Assembly (NCBI RefSeq): GCF_000482325.1 | Contig: NZ_KI535295.1 | Location: 1,481,999-1,545,998, forward strand | DNA: 64,000 nucleotides | Origin: Bacillus sp. UNC438CL73TsuS30 | GTDB lineage: Bacteria > Bacillota > Bacilli > Bacillales > Cytobacillaceae | Direction of reading: 5' to 3' | In this document: positions 17,422 to 25,993 of the stretch, one piece after another | Position numbering within the stretch: position 1 is the stretch's first letter | Layout of the letters: each line of letters begins with the position of its first letter | Position numbers and translations under genes: made by a program | The notes under the pieces: generated by a model | Told to the model about the DNA's origin: nothing | Databases searched by the model: none | What the model saw: the letters and a program-made list of their open reading frames with translations, nothing else

Positions 17422-17452
17422 ATTAACGCGTTTTGGAGGGAGAAAAGCAAGA

Positions 17453-18391
17453 ATGAAAAAATTTGTTTACTCATTTATGATTTTTGTCTTGTTGTTAAGC
17501 GGCTGCTCAAATGCAGTTAAGACAAGTGGTGAAAAGGCTAGTGATGGAACAAAAAAACTCCAAATTGTCACCACGTTTTATCCAATGTATTATTTTGCCC
17601 AAAAAGTGGCAGGTAACTCTGCAAATGTTGACCTTCTAATACCAAATGGAGTGGAACCCCATGATTGGGAGCCATCTACAAAGGATATGGAAAAAATTCA
17701 AAATGCAGATATTTTTATCTACAATAGCCGTTACTTTGAGACCTGGGTCGATAAAGTCTTAAGCAGTATTGACCAATCTAACTTGAAAATTGTCGAGGCT
17801 TCTAAAGGAATTCAACTGATCAATGGAATTTCTAAGGAAGAGGGGAACCAAAAAGCGAGTTCTTCGTCCAAAGACCCACATGTTTGGCTTTCTCCTGTTT
17901 TAGCAGAACAAGAGGTTGACAATATTACGCAGGCATTGGAGCAGAAGGACCCAAAAAATAAAGTGCAGTATGAAAAAAATGCTTCAGTTTTTAAATCTCA
18001 ACTTGTTGATTTAGATCATTTATACAAAGATACAATTAGTAAAGCGAAGAAAAAAGAATTTGTGACACAACATGCTGCATTTGGATATTTAGCAAAACAA
18101 TACGGTTTAACTCAAATTCCAATCGCAGGATTATCTCCAGATGTAGAACCAAGCCTTGGGAAATTAGCGGAATTAGCAGATTTAACCAAAAAGAACAATG
18201 TAAAAATTATATACTTTGAGGGACTAACATCTTCTAAAGTAGCTCAAACCTTAGCTAATGAAATAGGGGCTAAAACTAAAGTATTAAATCCTCTGGAAGG
18301 ATTAACGAAAGACGAGCAAGAAAAAGGTCTTGATTATATTGGTGTCATGAAAAATAATCTTAAGGCATTAAAACTATCTATTTTAGATTAA
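17453..18391 (+). CDS. znuA: Zinc ABC transporter substrate-binding lipoprotein (ZnuA/AdcA family)
   Basis: A 312-residue cluster A-I solute-binding protein. Residues 1-20 form a lipoprotein signal with lipobox LLSGC (Cys19), so it should be anchored outside the membrane. Metal-binding motifs are visible: EPHDWEPS (His about 69), DPHVWLSP (His about 140), TQHAAFGYL (His about 205) and an acidic ligand near KIIYFEGL. There is no His-rich loop, so this is a short form. The ATPase and permease genes are not adjacent, so it must work with a transporter elsewhere. TTTTGGAGGGAG precedes the ATG. Regulation by zinc through Zur is suggested by the boxes upstream. Confidence 0.9.
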   Translation: MKKFVYSFMIFVLLLSGCSNAVKTSGEKASDGTKKLQIVTTFYPMYYFAQKVAGNSANVDLLIPNGVEPHDWEPSTKDMEKIQNADIFIYNSRYFETWVDKVLSSIDQSNLKIVEASKGIQLINGISKEEGNQKASSSSKDPHVWLSPVLAEQEVDNITQALEQKDPKNKVQYEKNASVFKSQLVDLDHLYKDTISKAKKKEFVTQHAAFGYLAKQYGLTQIPIAGLSPDVEPSLGKLAELADLTKKNNVKIIYFEGLTSSKVAQTLANEIGAKTKVLNPLEGLTKDEQEKGLDYIGVMKNNLKALKLSILD

Positions 18392-18402
18392 TTTTTAAAT
18401 GG

Positions 18403-18455
18403 GAGGCTATTCAAAAATCTTTTAATGAAGACTCTTTTGAATCAGCCTCTTTTTA
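18403..18455 (+). terminator. znuA terminator
   Basis: GAGGCTATTCAAAA ... TTTTGAATCAGCCTC plus TTTTT. The same structure follows the decayed copy at 11602-11656. Confidence 0.85.
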
Positions 18456-18473
18456 TTAAGAATGTAAATTTGT

Positions 18474-18652
18474 GAAGCGGAATGGAAATTGGATGGTGAA
18501 CAGTTGGATAGAATAGTTGGGCTAATTGATGTTAAAACGGCATGTGTAGGATTGGGGATACCAGATGGTCAGACATGGATAGAGGTAGTCAAATTTTATA
18601 CACCGGTGGTCCACAGGGAATTATTTTAGAGTTGGCAGAGAAAATCAGATAA
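18474..18652 (+). pseudogene. VOC/glyoxalase-family fossil
   Basis: Frame 1 (18474-about 18600) reads a VOC-like middle segment with GIPDGQTWIEVVKFYTP. After a small deletion and frame change, frame 2 reads GPQGIILELAEKIR and a stop at 18650-18652, the typical C-terminal strand of glyoxalase/bleomycin-resistance folds. The N-terminal half and an internal portion are missing, so it cannot encode a working enzyme. Confidence 0.65.
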
Positions 18653-18703
18653 ATATTGAATGGGACGTTAAATGATTTAGATCTCCAACGGTAAAGATTT
18701 CTT

Positions 18704-18760
18704 CTTAAACTATCGGATGTTTATATTGAAGATCCTGCTGCCGTCGATGCATAATTTTTA
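18704..18760 (+). repeat. Dispersed TTAAACTATCGG repeat, copy 3
   Basis: CTTAAACTATCGGATGTTTA followed by GATCCTGCTGCCG, the same layout as 8260 and 27796 but with a less regular hairpin. Confidence 0.5.
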
Positions 18761-18789
18761 TTGTGGAAATGTGGCAGGTTACTTCAATA

Positions 18790-18842
18790 AGCACAAAACT
18801 TTGAAATTTAACTATATCTAAATTTCGTCCAAACTTTGTGCT
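18790..18842. other. 53-bp imperfect inverted repeat upstream of the PNPOx-like gene
   Basis: Outer arms AGCACAAA (18790-18797) and TTTGTGCT (18835-18842), inner arms AAATTTA / TAAATTT around an 8-base centre. It lies 35 bases before the ATG at 18877, so it may be an operator or a leader hairpin. Confidence 0.5.
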
Positions 18843-18876
18843 AAAATAATACACAAAAATTGAAAGGATGTAGACG

Positions 18877-19476
18877 ATGTCAAGAGGAGAACATTTACTT
18901 CAAGAACAATATGGAACAACCAAGAGAGCTTCCTCTTTTTATGAAAATCAAATGCTTAACTTCCTAAATAATAAGATGACAGAGTTTATATCAAAACAAG
19001 GTATGATGTTTATTGCAACGGCTGATTCGAATGGAAATTGTGACTCCTCATTTAGGGCTGGCTCAAAAGGCTTTGTACGTGTTATTGATGATAAAACAAT
19101 AATATATCCCGAATATAAAGGGAATGGTGTTATGGCAAGTTTAGGTAACATCATTGAAAATCCTCATATAGGACTAATGTTTATAGATTTTTTTGAGAAT
19201 AGCATAGGATTACATGTGAATGGTAAGGCTGCTATTATAGAAAATAGCCAATTAACTTCAGGTAATATTCCTGAAGAGATAATAAATGATATTAAAATTA
19301 AAGAAGGGAACAAACCTGAAGCTTGGGTTATGGTAAAAGTTGATGAAGCATATATTCACTGTTCAAAACATATCCCAAAACTACAACAAATGAACCAAAA
19401 AATATATTGGGAAACTGATGATGAAGAACAAAAGACTGGGGATTTCTTTAAGACAAAAAAAAGTATGAAACAGTAA
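18877..19476 (+). CDS. Pyridoxamine 5'-phosphate oxidase-family (FMN-binding split barrel) protein
   Basis: A 199-residue protein of the PNPOx-like superfamily. The segment KQGMMFIATADSNGNCDSSF (residues 40-59) is the first two strands of the split barrel, and PEYKGNGVMASLGNIIENPH (about 72-91) matches the flavin-phosphate-binding region (GN....L.N...NP). There is no N-terminal extension that would suggest a heme domain. It probably binds FMN or F420-like cofactors in the cytoplasm; the true substrate is unknown, and most such proteins are not PLP synthases. It is monocistronic, with the inverted repeat above and a terminator at 19677. Confidence 0.8.
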   Translation: MSRGEHLLQEQYGTTKRASSFYENQMLNFLNNKMTEFISKQGMMFIATADSNGNCDSSFRAGSKGFVRVIDDKTIIYPEYKGNGVMASLGNIIENPHIGLMFIDFFENSIGLHVNGKAAIIENSQLTSGNIPEEIINDIKIKEGNKPEAWVMVKVDEAYIHCSKHIPKLQQMNQKIYWETDDEEQKTGDFFKTKKSMKQ

Positions 19477-19676
19477 AGATTATGAAGAAATGTACAAAGG
19501 TTGCAAGAGTTAAAGAACGGGGATTGCTGTGGCGATAATTTGATAAGTAAACTGTTCCATAATATCCCCCAGCACGCTTGATTCATCATTTATTTTTAAA
19601 TAAAAGAGATTCTTTATGAGAAGCCATTTTTTTATTATCATTCTTTTTCACTGGGTGTTTTAGCAAAACAACAATT

Positions 19677-19704
19677 GGACTGCCTGTTTCGGCAGTTCTT
19701 TTTT
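19677..19704 (+). terminator. Intrinsic terminator
   Basis: GGACTGCC-TGTTTC-GGCAGTTC followed by TTTTTT. It lies 200 bases after the PNPOx-like gene. Confidence 0.75.
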
Positions 19705-19764
19705 ATTATGGTTATTCAAGTAAAGAGGAGATTTGTTGCTTGAAATGTTCCCTAGTGTAAATTG

Positions 19765-20105
19765 AGGAAGTTCTTCGATATAACCCTTCCGTTCCTAAAG
19801 CCTGCCTAGCCGTAACCAGAAGTGATTTAACGCATGAGTTGCGGATAGAAGTAAAAGCTGGTGAGTTTGAGAGGGTGGCATTCGATAGTGTAGTCGGTGT
19901 GAAGGTCGTTAATAAAATAATAAAAACGGCAGCAAATTTACGCTACCGTTTCTATTTCTTTAATCGTGTGTCGATGGAAAGATAGGTGCGATTGGTAACA
20001 ACTGAAGATGGAATATCGAGTTACCCTCTTGTGGCACACCAGAGCGTTAATTCCTCATACGTTGACACGCATAGGTGACGGTGGAGCAGATACAAAGCTT
20101 TCTAC
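19765..20105 (+). repeat. Repeated module, copy 2
   Basis: It starts with an ORF tail lacking a start codon (IEEVLRYNPSVPKACLAV, then RIEVKAGEFERVAFDSVVGV). An AAACGGCAGC/GCTACCGTTT hairpin follows (about 19922-19950), then the conserved block GGAATATCGAGTTACCCTCT and GTTGACACG. Its partner is at 13189-13460. A 67-codon frame at 20008 lies in this block but has no ribosome binding site. Confidence 0.55.
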
Positions 20106-20216
20106 CTATTTTTCGTTCGAATCCACAGAGCATTGCTGCTCCTTTTGTGATAATAGATCTTATATTAAAATTCCAAACTATTATGATATGAACTACAATC
20201 ATTTAACGTGAAAAAA

Positions 20217-21356
20217 TTAAACAGATGTTTTAGATACAAAGTGATTTTTCTGCTCAAGATAATTTAACAATCGAAAAAATTGAGGCAAGATCACACAAAT
20301 AATTAAGATTCGAAGAACCTGAACGGCTACAACAAAGGTCGAGTCACCATGGAGGACGACAGAAGTTGTCGTCATTTCAGCAATCCCGCCTGGTGCAAAT
20401 GCAAGAATAGAAGTTATGAGTGAAATCCCTGTTATTTTAGCCACTAAAACAGCACACATCATCATCGAAAAAATGAGACCAACTGTACTAAAGAATGACA
20501 CGATGATCGTCCGTTTTAAACCGATAAACATACTTTTTTGAAAACGCGATCCAATACTGGCAGCAATGATAATCTGCGATAAAATGATGACTTCATGGGG
20601 CCACCAAGAAATGATGTCCCTGCCAATTATGAACGAACCAAGGGATTGGGCAATCGCAGCACCCACCATGCTTCCAATCAGCCATGGAGCAGGAAATCGT
20701 AAATATTTGATCAATCGGTAGCCTACGTATGCAAATGCGATAAATGCAAAAGTCCAAAGCAACATCCCGATGTTAAATTCCGGGTCTGCCGGAACTGGAA
20801 GGGGAACAGGATTCGCCGAATTACCACTGTGTGAAGCCGAAAAAGAAGCAATTAACGGAATCATGAGGATCACTAAAAAAACGCGCATGGTTTGAATTAT
20901 GCTGACGACTGCCGTATTGGCCCCTGCCTCTTCAGCAATCCCAGGCATGGCGGACAATCCACCAGGAGCCGTTCCGAAAAAGCTAGTCATCATATCCGTA
21001 TTACTATATTTCCAGAGTACGAGGCCGGAAAGTAAGGAAAAAATGATCGAAAGAAGAAGCATAAAAATGATTGCAAGCCAATTTTCTTTAAAAACATGCA
21101 AAAAAGTCAGGTTTATTTTCTGTCCCAAATGAATGCCTAAAATAAACTGCCCCATAAATAACCAGTATTTCGGCATCCCTTTTTGATTCTCATTCCCCCT
21201 TAAAAATGCTGGCCTCCAAAAGGAAAGGAAAGCAGCTGCTAAAAATGTGCCGATCATCCATCCAATGGATAGGTCCGTCAATGAGATCAAGAATCCTCCT
21301 AAACTACTTATCAATATAAAACAAACACTGCGAAAAAAGGTGTTTTTTCCATCCAT
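20217..21356 (-). CDS. AbrB-family integral membrane protein (AbrB duplication type)
   Basis: A 379-residue protein with ten or more membrane segments in two repeats. Each repeat carries an SIGWMIGTFLAA-like or PAPWLIGSMVGAA motif, and FFGTAPGGLSAMPGIAEEAG and AFAPGGIAEM are the hallmark loops of the PF05145 AbrB family (unrelated to the AbrB DNA-binding protein). Members are often near LysR or tricarboxylate genes and are suspected transporters; the function is not established. AAGGAGG lies 7 bases before the ATG. It is divergent from the LysR-type regulator at 21498, which is the likely controller. Confidence 0.82.
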   Translation of the reverse strand: MDGKNTFFRSVCFILISSLGGFLISLTDLSIGWMIGTFLAAAFLSFWRPAFLRGNENQKGMPKYWLFMGQFILGIHLGQKINLTFLHVFKENWLAIIFMLLLSIIFSLLSGLVLWKYSNTDMMTSFFGTAPGGLSAMPGIAEEAGANTAVVSIIQTMRVFLVILMIPLIASFSASHSGNSANPVPLPVPADPEFNIGMLLWTFAFIAFAYVGYRLIKYLRFPAPWLIGSMVGAAIAQSLGSFIIGRDIISWWPHEVIILSQIIIAASIGSRFQKSMFIGLKRTIIVSFFSTVGLIFSMMMCAVLVAKITGISLITSILAFAPGGIAEMTTTSVVLHGDSTFVVAVQVLRILIICVILPQFFRLLNYLEQKNHFVSKTSV

Positions 21357-21497
21357 AATCTAGCCTCCTTGCTTCAAAACATCCAATGAAGATTTCGTAC
21401 TCTAAATATAGTATAATCAAAGCAATAAATAAAATATGGAATTTATATTAGAAACCATAATTAAAAGTTATTTCTTAAGGGATACAAGGTGATTTCG

Positions 21498-22370
21498 ATG
21501 GATGAAAGAGACTGGATGGTTTTGCAAACCCTTTATCAAGAAAAAAATATAACCAATACAGCTAAAATATTGCATATTTCGCAGCCGGCTTTAACCAATC
21601 GGTTAAAAACAATGGAAAACTACTTTGGAGTTAAAATCGTGAATCGAAACTGGCGCGGAGTCGAATTTACTCCACAAGGGGAATATCTTGCAAAAAATGC
21701 ACATGAAATGTTATTGGGAATCCAAAGGATGAAAGAAACAGTCCTGAATATGGAGAAAAAAATATCGGGTACATTAAGGCTGGGGGCTTCAACCTTTTTT
21801 ACGGATTATAAACTTCCCGGATTATTAAAACTTTTTAAAGATCAATACCCTGATGTCGAGTTTAAAGTAACCACGGGATCCAGCAATGATATTGCCCATT
21901 TAATGTCCAATCATGATGTTCATGTCGGCTTTTTAAAAGGGGAATATGGCTGGAAGGATCAAAAAAAGCTTCTCTTCGAAGAAAGCATTTGTATCGCTTC
22001 AATAGAAGAAATAGACATGAACCGACTGCCTAGTTTACCTAGAATTGACTATGAAACGGATCCATTATTAAAAGCTGTAATCGATAACTGGTGGGCTGAA
22101 AATTATTCACAGCCCCCACTCGTCAGTATTAATGTGGATAAAGCAGATACTTGCAAAAAGATGGTCGGTTATGGCTTGGGCTACGCCATTATGCCAAGTA
22201 TGAATATTGATGATCTTGAACATATCAACAAAATTGAAATTAAAAACAAGGAGGGAGAAAAAATCATCCGAAAGACGTGGATGTTCTACCATGAAGAATC
22301 TTTAGAATTCAACGTAGTAAAGGCCTTCGTCGAATTTGTAGATGGGATTGACCTGCAATCGATTAGCTAG
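21498..22370 (+). CDS. LysR-type transcriptional regulator
   Basis: A 290-residue LTTR. The N-terminal helix-turn-helix is clear: NITNTAKILHISQPALTNRL (about 19-38), then FTPQGEYL. The C-terminal periplasmic-binding-like effector domain begins at about residue 90 with GTLRLGAS. ATG 21498 has AAGGTG 6 bases upstream; an in-frame GTG at 21489 preceded by AAGGG is nearly as good. It is transcribed away from the AbrB-type membrane gene across a 140-base gap that contains ATGG-N16-CCAT (21435-21458). It is likely to regulate that gene in response to its substrate. Confidence 0.87.
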   Translation: MDERDWMVLQTLYQEKNITNTAKILHISQPALTNRLKTMENYFGVKIVNRNWRGVEFTPQGEYLAKNAHEMLLGIQRMKETVLNMEKKISGTLRLGASTFFTDYKLPGLLKLFKDQYPDVEFKVTTGSSNDIAHLMSNHDVHVGFLKGEYGWKDQKKLLFEESICIASIEEIDMNRLPSLPRIDYETDPLLKAVIDNWWAENYSQPPLVSINVDKADTCKKMVGYGLGYAIMPSMNIDDLEHINKIEIKNKEGEKIIRKTWMFYHEESLEFNVVKAFVEFVDGIDLQSIS

Positions 22371-22451
22371 GGTGGAATTTGCGTCAAAAATGGAGCTGCT
22401 AGGGGAGCTGCATAACAATACTGTATTTAAACGGTAAAAAGTGAAAGGAAG

Positions 22452-22541
22452 GGAGTTTGATTACCTGTCAGAGCGGATTTTTCTATAAAAAGGGAAAATC
22501 AAAGGAGTTTATTTGCCCGTCAGAGCGGTTTTTTCTATAAA
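22452..22541 (+). repeat. Two direct 38-bp repeats
   Basis: 22452-22489 and 22504-22541 share GGAGTTT....CC.GTCAGAGCGG.TTTTTCTATAAA, 14 bases apart. The unit is GC-poor, with a T run after GAGCGG. Confidence 0.65.
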
Positions 22542-22544
22542 GCT

Positions 22545-22570
22545 GGAACCATCCAAAAAAGGATGGTTCC
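22545..22570. terminator. Hairpin GGAACCATCC/GGATGGTTCC
   Basis: A perfect 10-bp stem with an A6 loop, followed by AGGCACTTTTCTTTT. It could end the LysR transcript. The GGTTCCAGGCAC sequence also looks like common Bacillaceae intergenic repeats. The rest of 22371-22789 is unremarkable. Confidence 0.55.
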
Positions 22571-22789
22571 AGGCACTTTTCTTTTGGCAAATAATTTATA
22601 TATGTTTCGAAATTAGTTTCTATAATAGACAGTTTTAAACAGGAAAATTAGAAATTAAAAAGGACCTATCATCTACTCAAAATGAATCATTTTAACAATC
22701 CATTTCTATTAATTCCACGCTTGTCCATTTTGACACAAATCGACTTTTCATATAATGAATTATCACTTAAATAAGGGTGGTGATTCATA

Positions 22790-22870
22790 ATGTACGGTTA
22801 CGGCGGCGGATCAAGTTTTGTATTAATTGTCGTTCGGTTATTTGTACAGGGGATGGATTTTGTAGTTTGA
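22790..22870 (+). CDS. Degenerate YjcZ-family sporulation micro-protein
   Basis: A 26-residue frame, MYGYGGGSSFVLIVV, then an abnormal tail (RLFVQGMDFVV). The start, with Tyr/Gly repeats and SSFVLIVV, is exactly that of YjcZ-type sporulation proteins, whose next residues should be [10 protein letters not shown] short indel after VV has changed the frame, so the membrane segment is cut. AAGGGTGGTGA precedes the ATG. Confidence 0.55.
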   Translation: MYGYGGGSSFVLIVVRLFVQGMDFVV

Positions 22871-23030
22871 ATAGTAAATCTGAATAGGTTGTAATATATT
22901 TTCCTTACAGCTAAATAAGCTAATAGATGGACAATATATAATTCAAATTCAAATTAGGAATTAAGTAGCAAAACGGAGAGATAATAATATTCAGACATCA
23001 CGAATTCATCAATTACTTAAGGTAAAGAAA

Positions 23031-23066
23031 AGGTCGTAGCATGAGAAATATGCTATGACTTTTTCT
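23031..23066 (+). terminator. Strong terminator upstream of the second DUF3231 gene
   Basis: A 12-bp stem AGGTCGTAGCAT / ATGCTATGACTT with a 7-base loop and TTTTTC. No intact gene precedes it. The 22871-23286 gap holds nothing else that I recognise. Confidence 0.8.
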
Positions 23067-23286
23067 TTATCTTTTTATAGATTTGGACGGGTTACAACCT
23101 GACTTATCCATTATAAAGGATTTTTCTTTGCACAAAACAGTAAAATTGAATGTTTTTCGTATTTTAAAAGGATTTGTACCTATCATTAAAAAATAAAGAA
23201 ATATAAACAGCTATTTACAAATTTCCTTTGTAGAATAAATTTTATATTTACACACAACCTATTAGAAAAATGAAAGGGATTTGATA

Positions 23287-24291
23287 ATGGAAAAAAGTAA
23301 TATTAAACTAACCACTGCCGAAATCGCAGCTCTTTGGAAAACATATATTCAAAACACAGCAGTAAGATGTTTTTACAAACATTTCCTTCAACATCTTCAA
23401 GATGCTGAAATAAAATCAATTATTGAAGAAGTCCTGGTTTTGGTTGAAACCGTTATTGGTAAAATTGAAGCGATTTTTGAAAAAGAAAACTTTCCAATAC
23501 CAAAAGGGTTTTCCGATAAAGATATTGATTTATCAGCTCCTGCGCTCTACACAGACTCATTTGCATTAAGTTTTGTTTATCGTGGGGGACAAGTAATTGT
23601 TCCTAGTTATGCGAATGTCTTGCAAAAAGTGACTCGAATGGATATATATAATTTACTTTCAGAGTGTCTATACGGTGAGACGGAATTACATAAAAAAGCA
23701 TTAACCCTTATGCTTTCAAAAGGATTAAATGATCGTCCTCCAACAATGGAATATCCAAAAAGTGTTGAGTTTATTCAACATCAACCATCATTACTAAACA
23801 CTTGGTTCGGTGAGAAAAGACCTTTAAATACCCTAGAAATAACAGAACTTTTTGCCGGTATCGAAAGAAATGCAATTGGTTTAATCCTTTTGATGGGATT
23901 CATACAGGTAACAAAAGATAAGGAAATAAAGGACCATTTATTAAAAGGAAAAAAACTCGCTGAAAAGAAAGTGGATACATATGGTAGGTTATTAAAAGAA
24001 AATGATCATTTTATCGGATTCCCAATGACGATGGAAGTAACGAATTCAACCATTTCTCCATTTTCTGAAAGATTAATACTATTTATTATAAGTACCACAA
24101 GCCAAATTTCTGTTTCTGCACTTGGTGATTCTTTGTCTGTCTCCATGAGAAAGGATCTAGTAGCCCATTATTCCCTTTTTATAGCAGAGGTAATGAAGTA
24201 CGGTGGCGAAGGGCTTAAACTTTTGATTGAACGAGGATGGATGGAGCAACCTCCTCAACCTATTGATAGAAACGAATTTTATAAATCATAA
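23287..24291 (+). CDS. DUF3231 family protein, second copy
   Basis: A 334-residue helical protein with two homologous halves. The second half contains LNTLEITELFAGIERNAIGL, equivalent to LNAVELGHMYSALQCNNVG in the 15077 gene, and the C-terminus has LLIERGWMEQPPQP. The ATG at 23287 is preferred to the TTG at 23281 because GAAAGGG lies about 8 bases upstream. It is followed at close spacing by a 51-residue membrane protein and another membrane gene, suggesting a three-gene unit. The function of the family is not established. Confidence 0.8.
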   Translation: MEKSNIKLTTAEIAALWKTYIQNTAVRCFYKHFLQHLQDAEIKSIIEEVLVLVETVIGKIEAIFEKENFPIPKGFSDKDIDLSAPALYTDSFALSFVYRGGQVIVPSYANVLQKVTRMDIYNLLSECLYGETELHKKALTLMLSKGLNDRPPTMEYPKSVEFIQHQPSLLNTWFGEKRPLNTLEITELFAGIERNAIGLILLMGFIQVTKDKEIKDHLLKGKKLAEKKVDTYGRLLKENDHFIGFPMTMEVTNSTISPFSERLILFIISTTSQISVSALGDSLSVSMRKDLVAHYSLFIAEVMKYGGEGLKLLIERGWMEQPPQPIDRNEFYKS

Positions 24292-24315
24292 ATCCATTGA
24301 AAGGAGCCAAACTTA

Positions 24316-24471
24316 ATGGAGCGATTATTTTTAGTCTTATCCAGCTTATTATTTACAGTATTTGTTGGTGTATTTTTTCTATTGAGAAGTTTTTCATTGA
24401 AAAAACAAATTCAATATTGGTTAAGAAATATTTTTTATAGGTTTCTAACAACATTAGGTAGCCCAATATAG
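24316..24471 (+). CDS. 51-residue membrane protein
   Basis: A small frame with AAAGGAG (24299-24305) before the ATG. Residues 4-24 form one hydrophobic helix (LFLVLSSLLFTVFVGVFFLL), followed by a basic tail (KKQIQYWLRNIFYR). It starts 24 bases after the DUF3231 stop and ends 7 bases before the next gene, so it is probably translated from the same message. No family is recognised. Confidence 0.55.
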   Translation: MERLFLVLSSLLFTVFVGVFFLLRSFSLKKQIQYWLRNIFYRFLTTLGSPI

Positions 24472-24478
24472 ACTTTTT

Positions 24479-24933
24479 ATGAAAAGAAAAGAACTTGAGG
24501 TGATACTTTGGAGTATCGCTTTACCTGGGATTGGGCAAATCTTAAACAAGCAAATATTTAAAGGAACCTTTTTTATTACACTAGAATTTTTTATAAATGT
24601 TCAAAGCAACTTTAACCATGCCATCATGTACAGTTTCTTAGGAGAAATTAATAAAGCCATTGAAGTGACAAACTATCAATGGCTTATGTTCTATCCCTGC
24701 CTTTATATGTTTGCAATTTGGGATGCATATAAACATGCTAGAGGAACAAGGTCTTCTTGCTCGTTTTTTCCATTTGTCTTTTCGGCATATTGTGCCACAG
24801 TTGGAGTAATGTATTCCTCAAGCCTAACTATTTTAAGTATATTATTGGGACATGTTTTTTGCCGATGATATTTGTGATACCAGGTGTAATAATTGGACTA
24901 TTGATTCAACAAATTACCTTTAACAGGACATAA
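24479..24933 (+). pseudogene. Membrane protein with a C-terminal frameshift at a T6 run
   Basis: The first frame (24479-24868, 129 residues) is a polytopic protein beginning with a cytosolic segment and PGIGQILNKQIFKG, similar in style to small TM2/YkvI-like membrane proteins. The frame ends abruptly after GHVFCR at the TTTTTT run near 24855-24860. Moving one base there continues sensibly as FLPMIFVIPGVIIGLLIQQI and stops at 24931. So the ancestral protein was about 150 residues with one more membrane helix. Either a real frameshift, slippage or a sequencing error would explain it. Confidence 0.6.
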
Positions 24934-25143
24934 AAGGAATGCCGTTCTCTATTTCACAGATGCATTTGCATTTTAGACAATTAATATACGGGGTACTGCT
25001 CAAATAGAATATGCCTATTTTAGATGGGAATAATATTCCAATTATCCACCTTTTAACGTATATTGGGTTATCACGTTGGGTTTATTGGGGCCCCCAATAT
25101 TGATGACCTATATGGGGTAGGCGGACTCAAGCATAATTACCCA

Positions 25144-25392
25144 TTAGATTGTCCTTTTTGTATTAGATTTCCGATTTAAATATTCACCTTCCTTACCTAA
25201 TTCTCTGTTCATTAACAACCCCATTTCCTCTAAATCCCCCCTTGTTACAACTTGGTCATTTTCCGACCAATCAATTGAATAAACAAAATAGTAATAATTT
25301 ATGGATCGAAAGATAACGATGGAATTTGGAAGTTTGTCAAATTGCGCCTTTATTCCATGTCTTTTCGTAAATTCCCACTTCATTAATTCCAT
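25144..25392 (-). CDS. Small hypothetical protein
   Basis: An 82-residue soluble protein with AGGTGA 6 bases before its ATG. The centre (SIVIFRSINYYYFVYSIDWS) is probably beta-sheet, and the C-terminus is highly charged. No family is recognised. It stands alone, and the flanks (24934-25143 and 25393-25597) hold nothing I can name. Confidence 0.5.
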   Translation of the reverse strand: MELMKWEFTKRHGIKAQFDKLPNSIVIFRSINYYYFVYSIDWSENDQVVTRGDLEEMGLLMNRELGKEGEYLNRKSNTKRTI

Positions 25393-25597
25393 TAACTTTC
25401 ACCTACTGTTATTTATTAAAGAAAAGGTTTTCTTGCCACACGAAAGCGTTTTAGGAACGAAAAAATTTTTATAAAGCAAATGGGACACTACCAACATATT
25501 AAGTTAAAATCTTTAATTAATTTCTTTTTAACAGATTGGTACAAGTTACCACCATGCAACACCTGTATTCAAAGTCGGGTAGTCATCGTTATTAAAA

Positions 25598-25921
25598 ATG
25601 AGAATAGCAAAAACGGTAGATACGAAAATTGTACTGGGTAAAGTAATTCAAGAAGCGATGAAGGAAGCTCTATCACAAGCTTTCTCAGGTCAAGCTCCAG
25701 ATGAAAAAGCTCAAGAAAAAGAAATGGCAAACAAATTAGTTAAGGGGGTTAGTGATCCTTCAGCTAAAAAAGTAACAAATAAAGTGAAAATCAATTTAGT
25801 TAAGGTAGATGGAGATTGGAAAGTGGAGGCGGACAAAGAATTATTAAATGCATTAACGGGTGGACTTTCTTCGGTTGGTGAAGAGATGGGAGGAAGTAAA
25901 TTAAATCCGTTTGGTAAATAG
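25598..25921 (+). pseudogene. 5'-truncated lipoprotein-like gene (DUF4878/DUF5105-type tail)
   Basis: A 107-codon frame ending in KVKINLVKVDGDWKVEADKE and a Gly/Ser-rich tail. The DGDWKV motif with preceding beta strands is typical of the C-terminal domain of DUF4878/DUF5105-like lipoproteins. The signal peptide, lipobox and N-terminal strands are missing, and the ATG at 25598 has no ribosome binding site. The gene therefore looks cut at its 5' end. Confidence 0.5.
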
Positions 25922-25941
25922 GTTTATGAGTACGTGTTTGA

Positions 25942-25993
25942 GGGGTCAGTCCCTAGGTGGAGTAAAGCTTTACCTCACCGGGGGACTGACCCC
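25942..25993. repeat. 50-bp hairpin repeat, copy 2
   Basis: GGGTCAGTCCC ... GGGGACTGACCCC with AGTAAAGCTTTAC in the centre. It lies just after the truncated gene at 25921. Confidence 0.85.

Noticed and set aside
19922..20105. Riboswitch upstream of a gene (block with GAGTTACCCTCT)
   Set aside because: I compared it with remembered consensus motifs of TPP, SAM, M-box, ydaO and guanidine riboswitches and found no convincing match; no gene follows in the plus direction.
20008..20211. 67-codon frame in repeat copy 2
   Set aside because: No ribosome binding site; the partner repeat at 13330 does not keep the frame.
25060..25110. ATTGGGGCCCCCAAT palindrome as a terminator
   Set aside because: No T run follows on either strand and no gene ends nearby; left unassigned.
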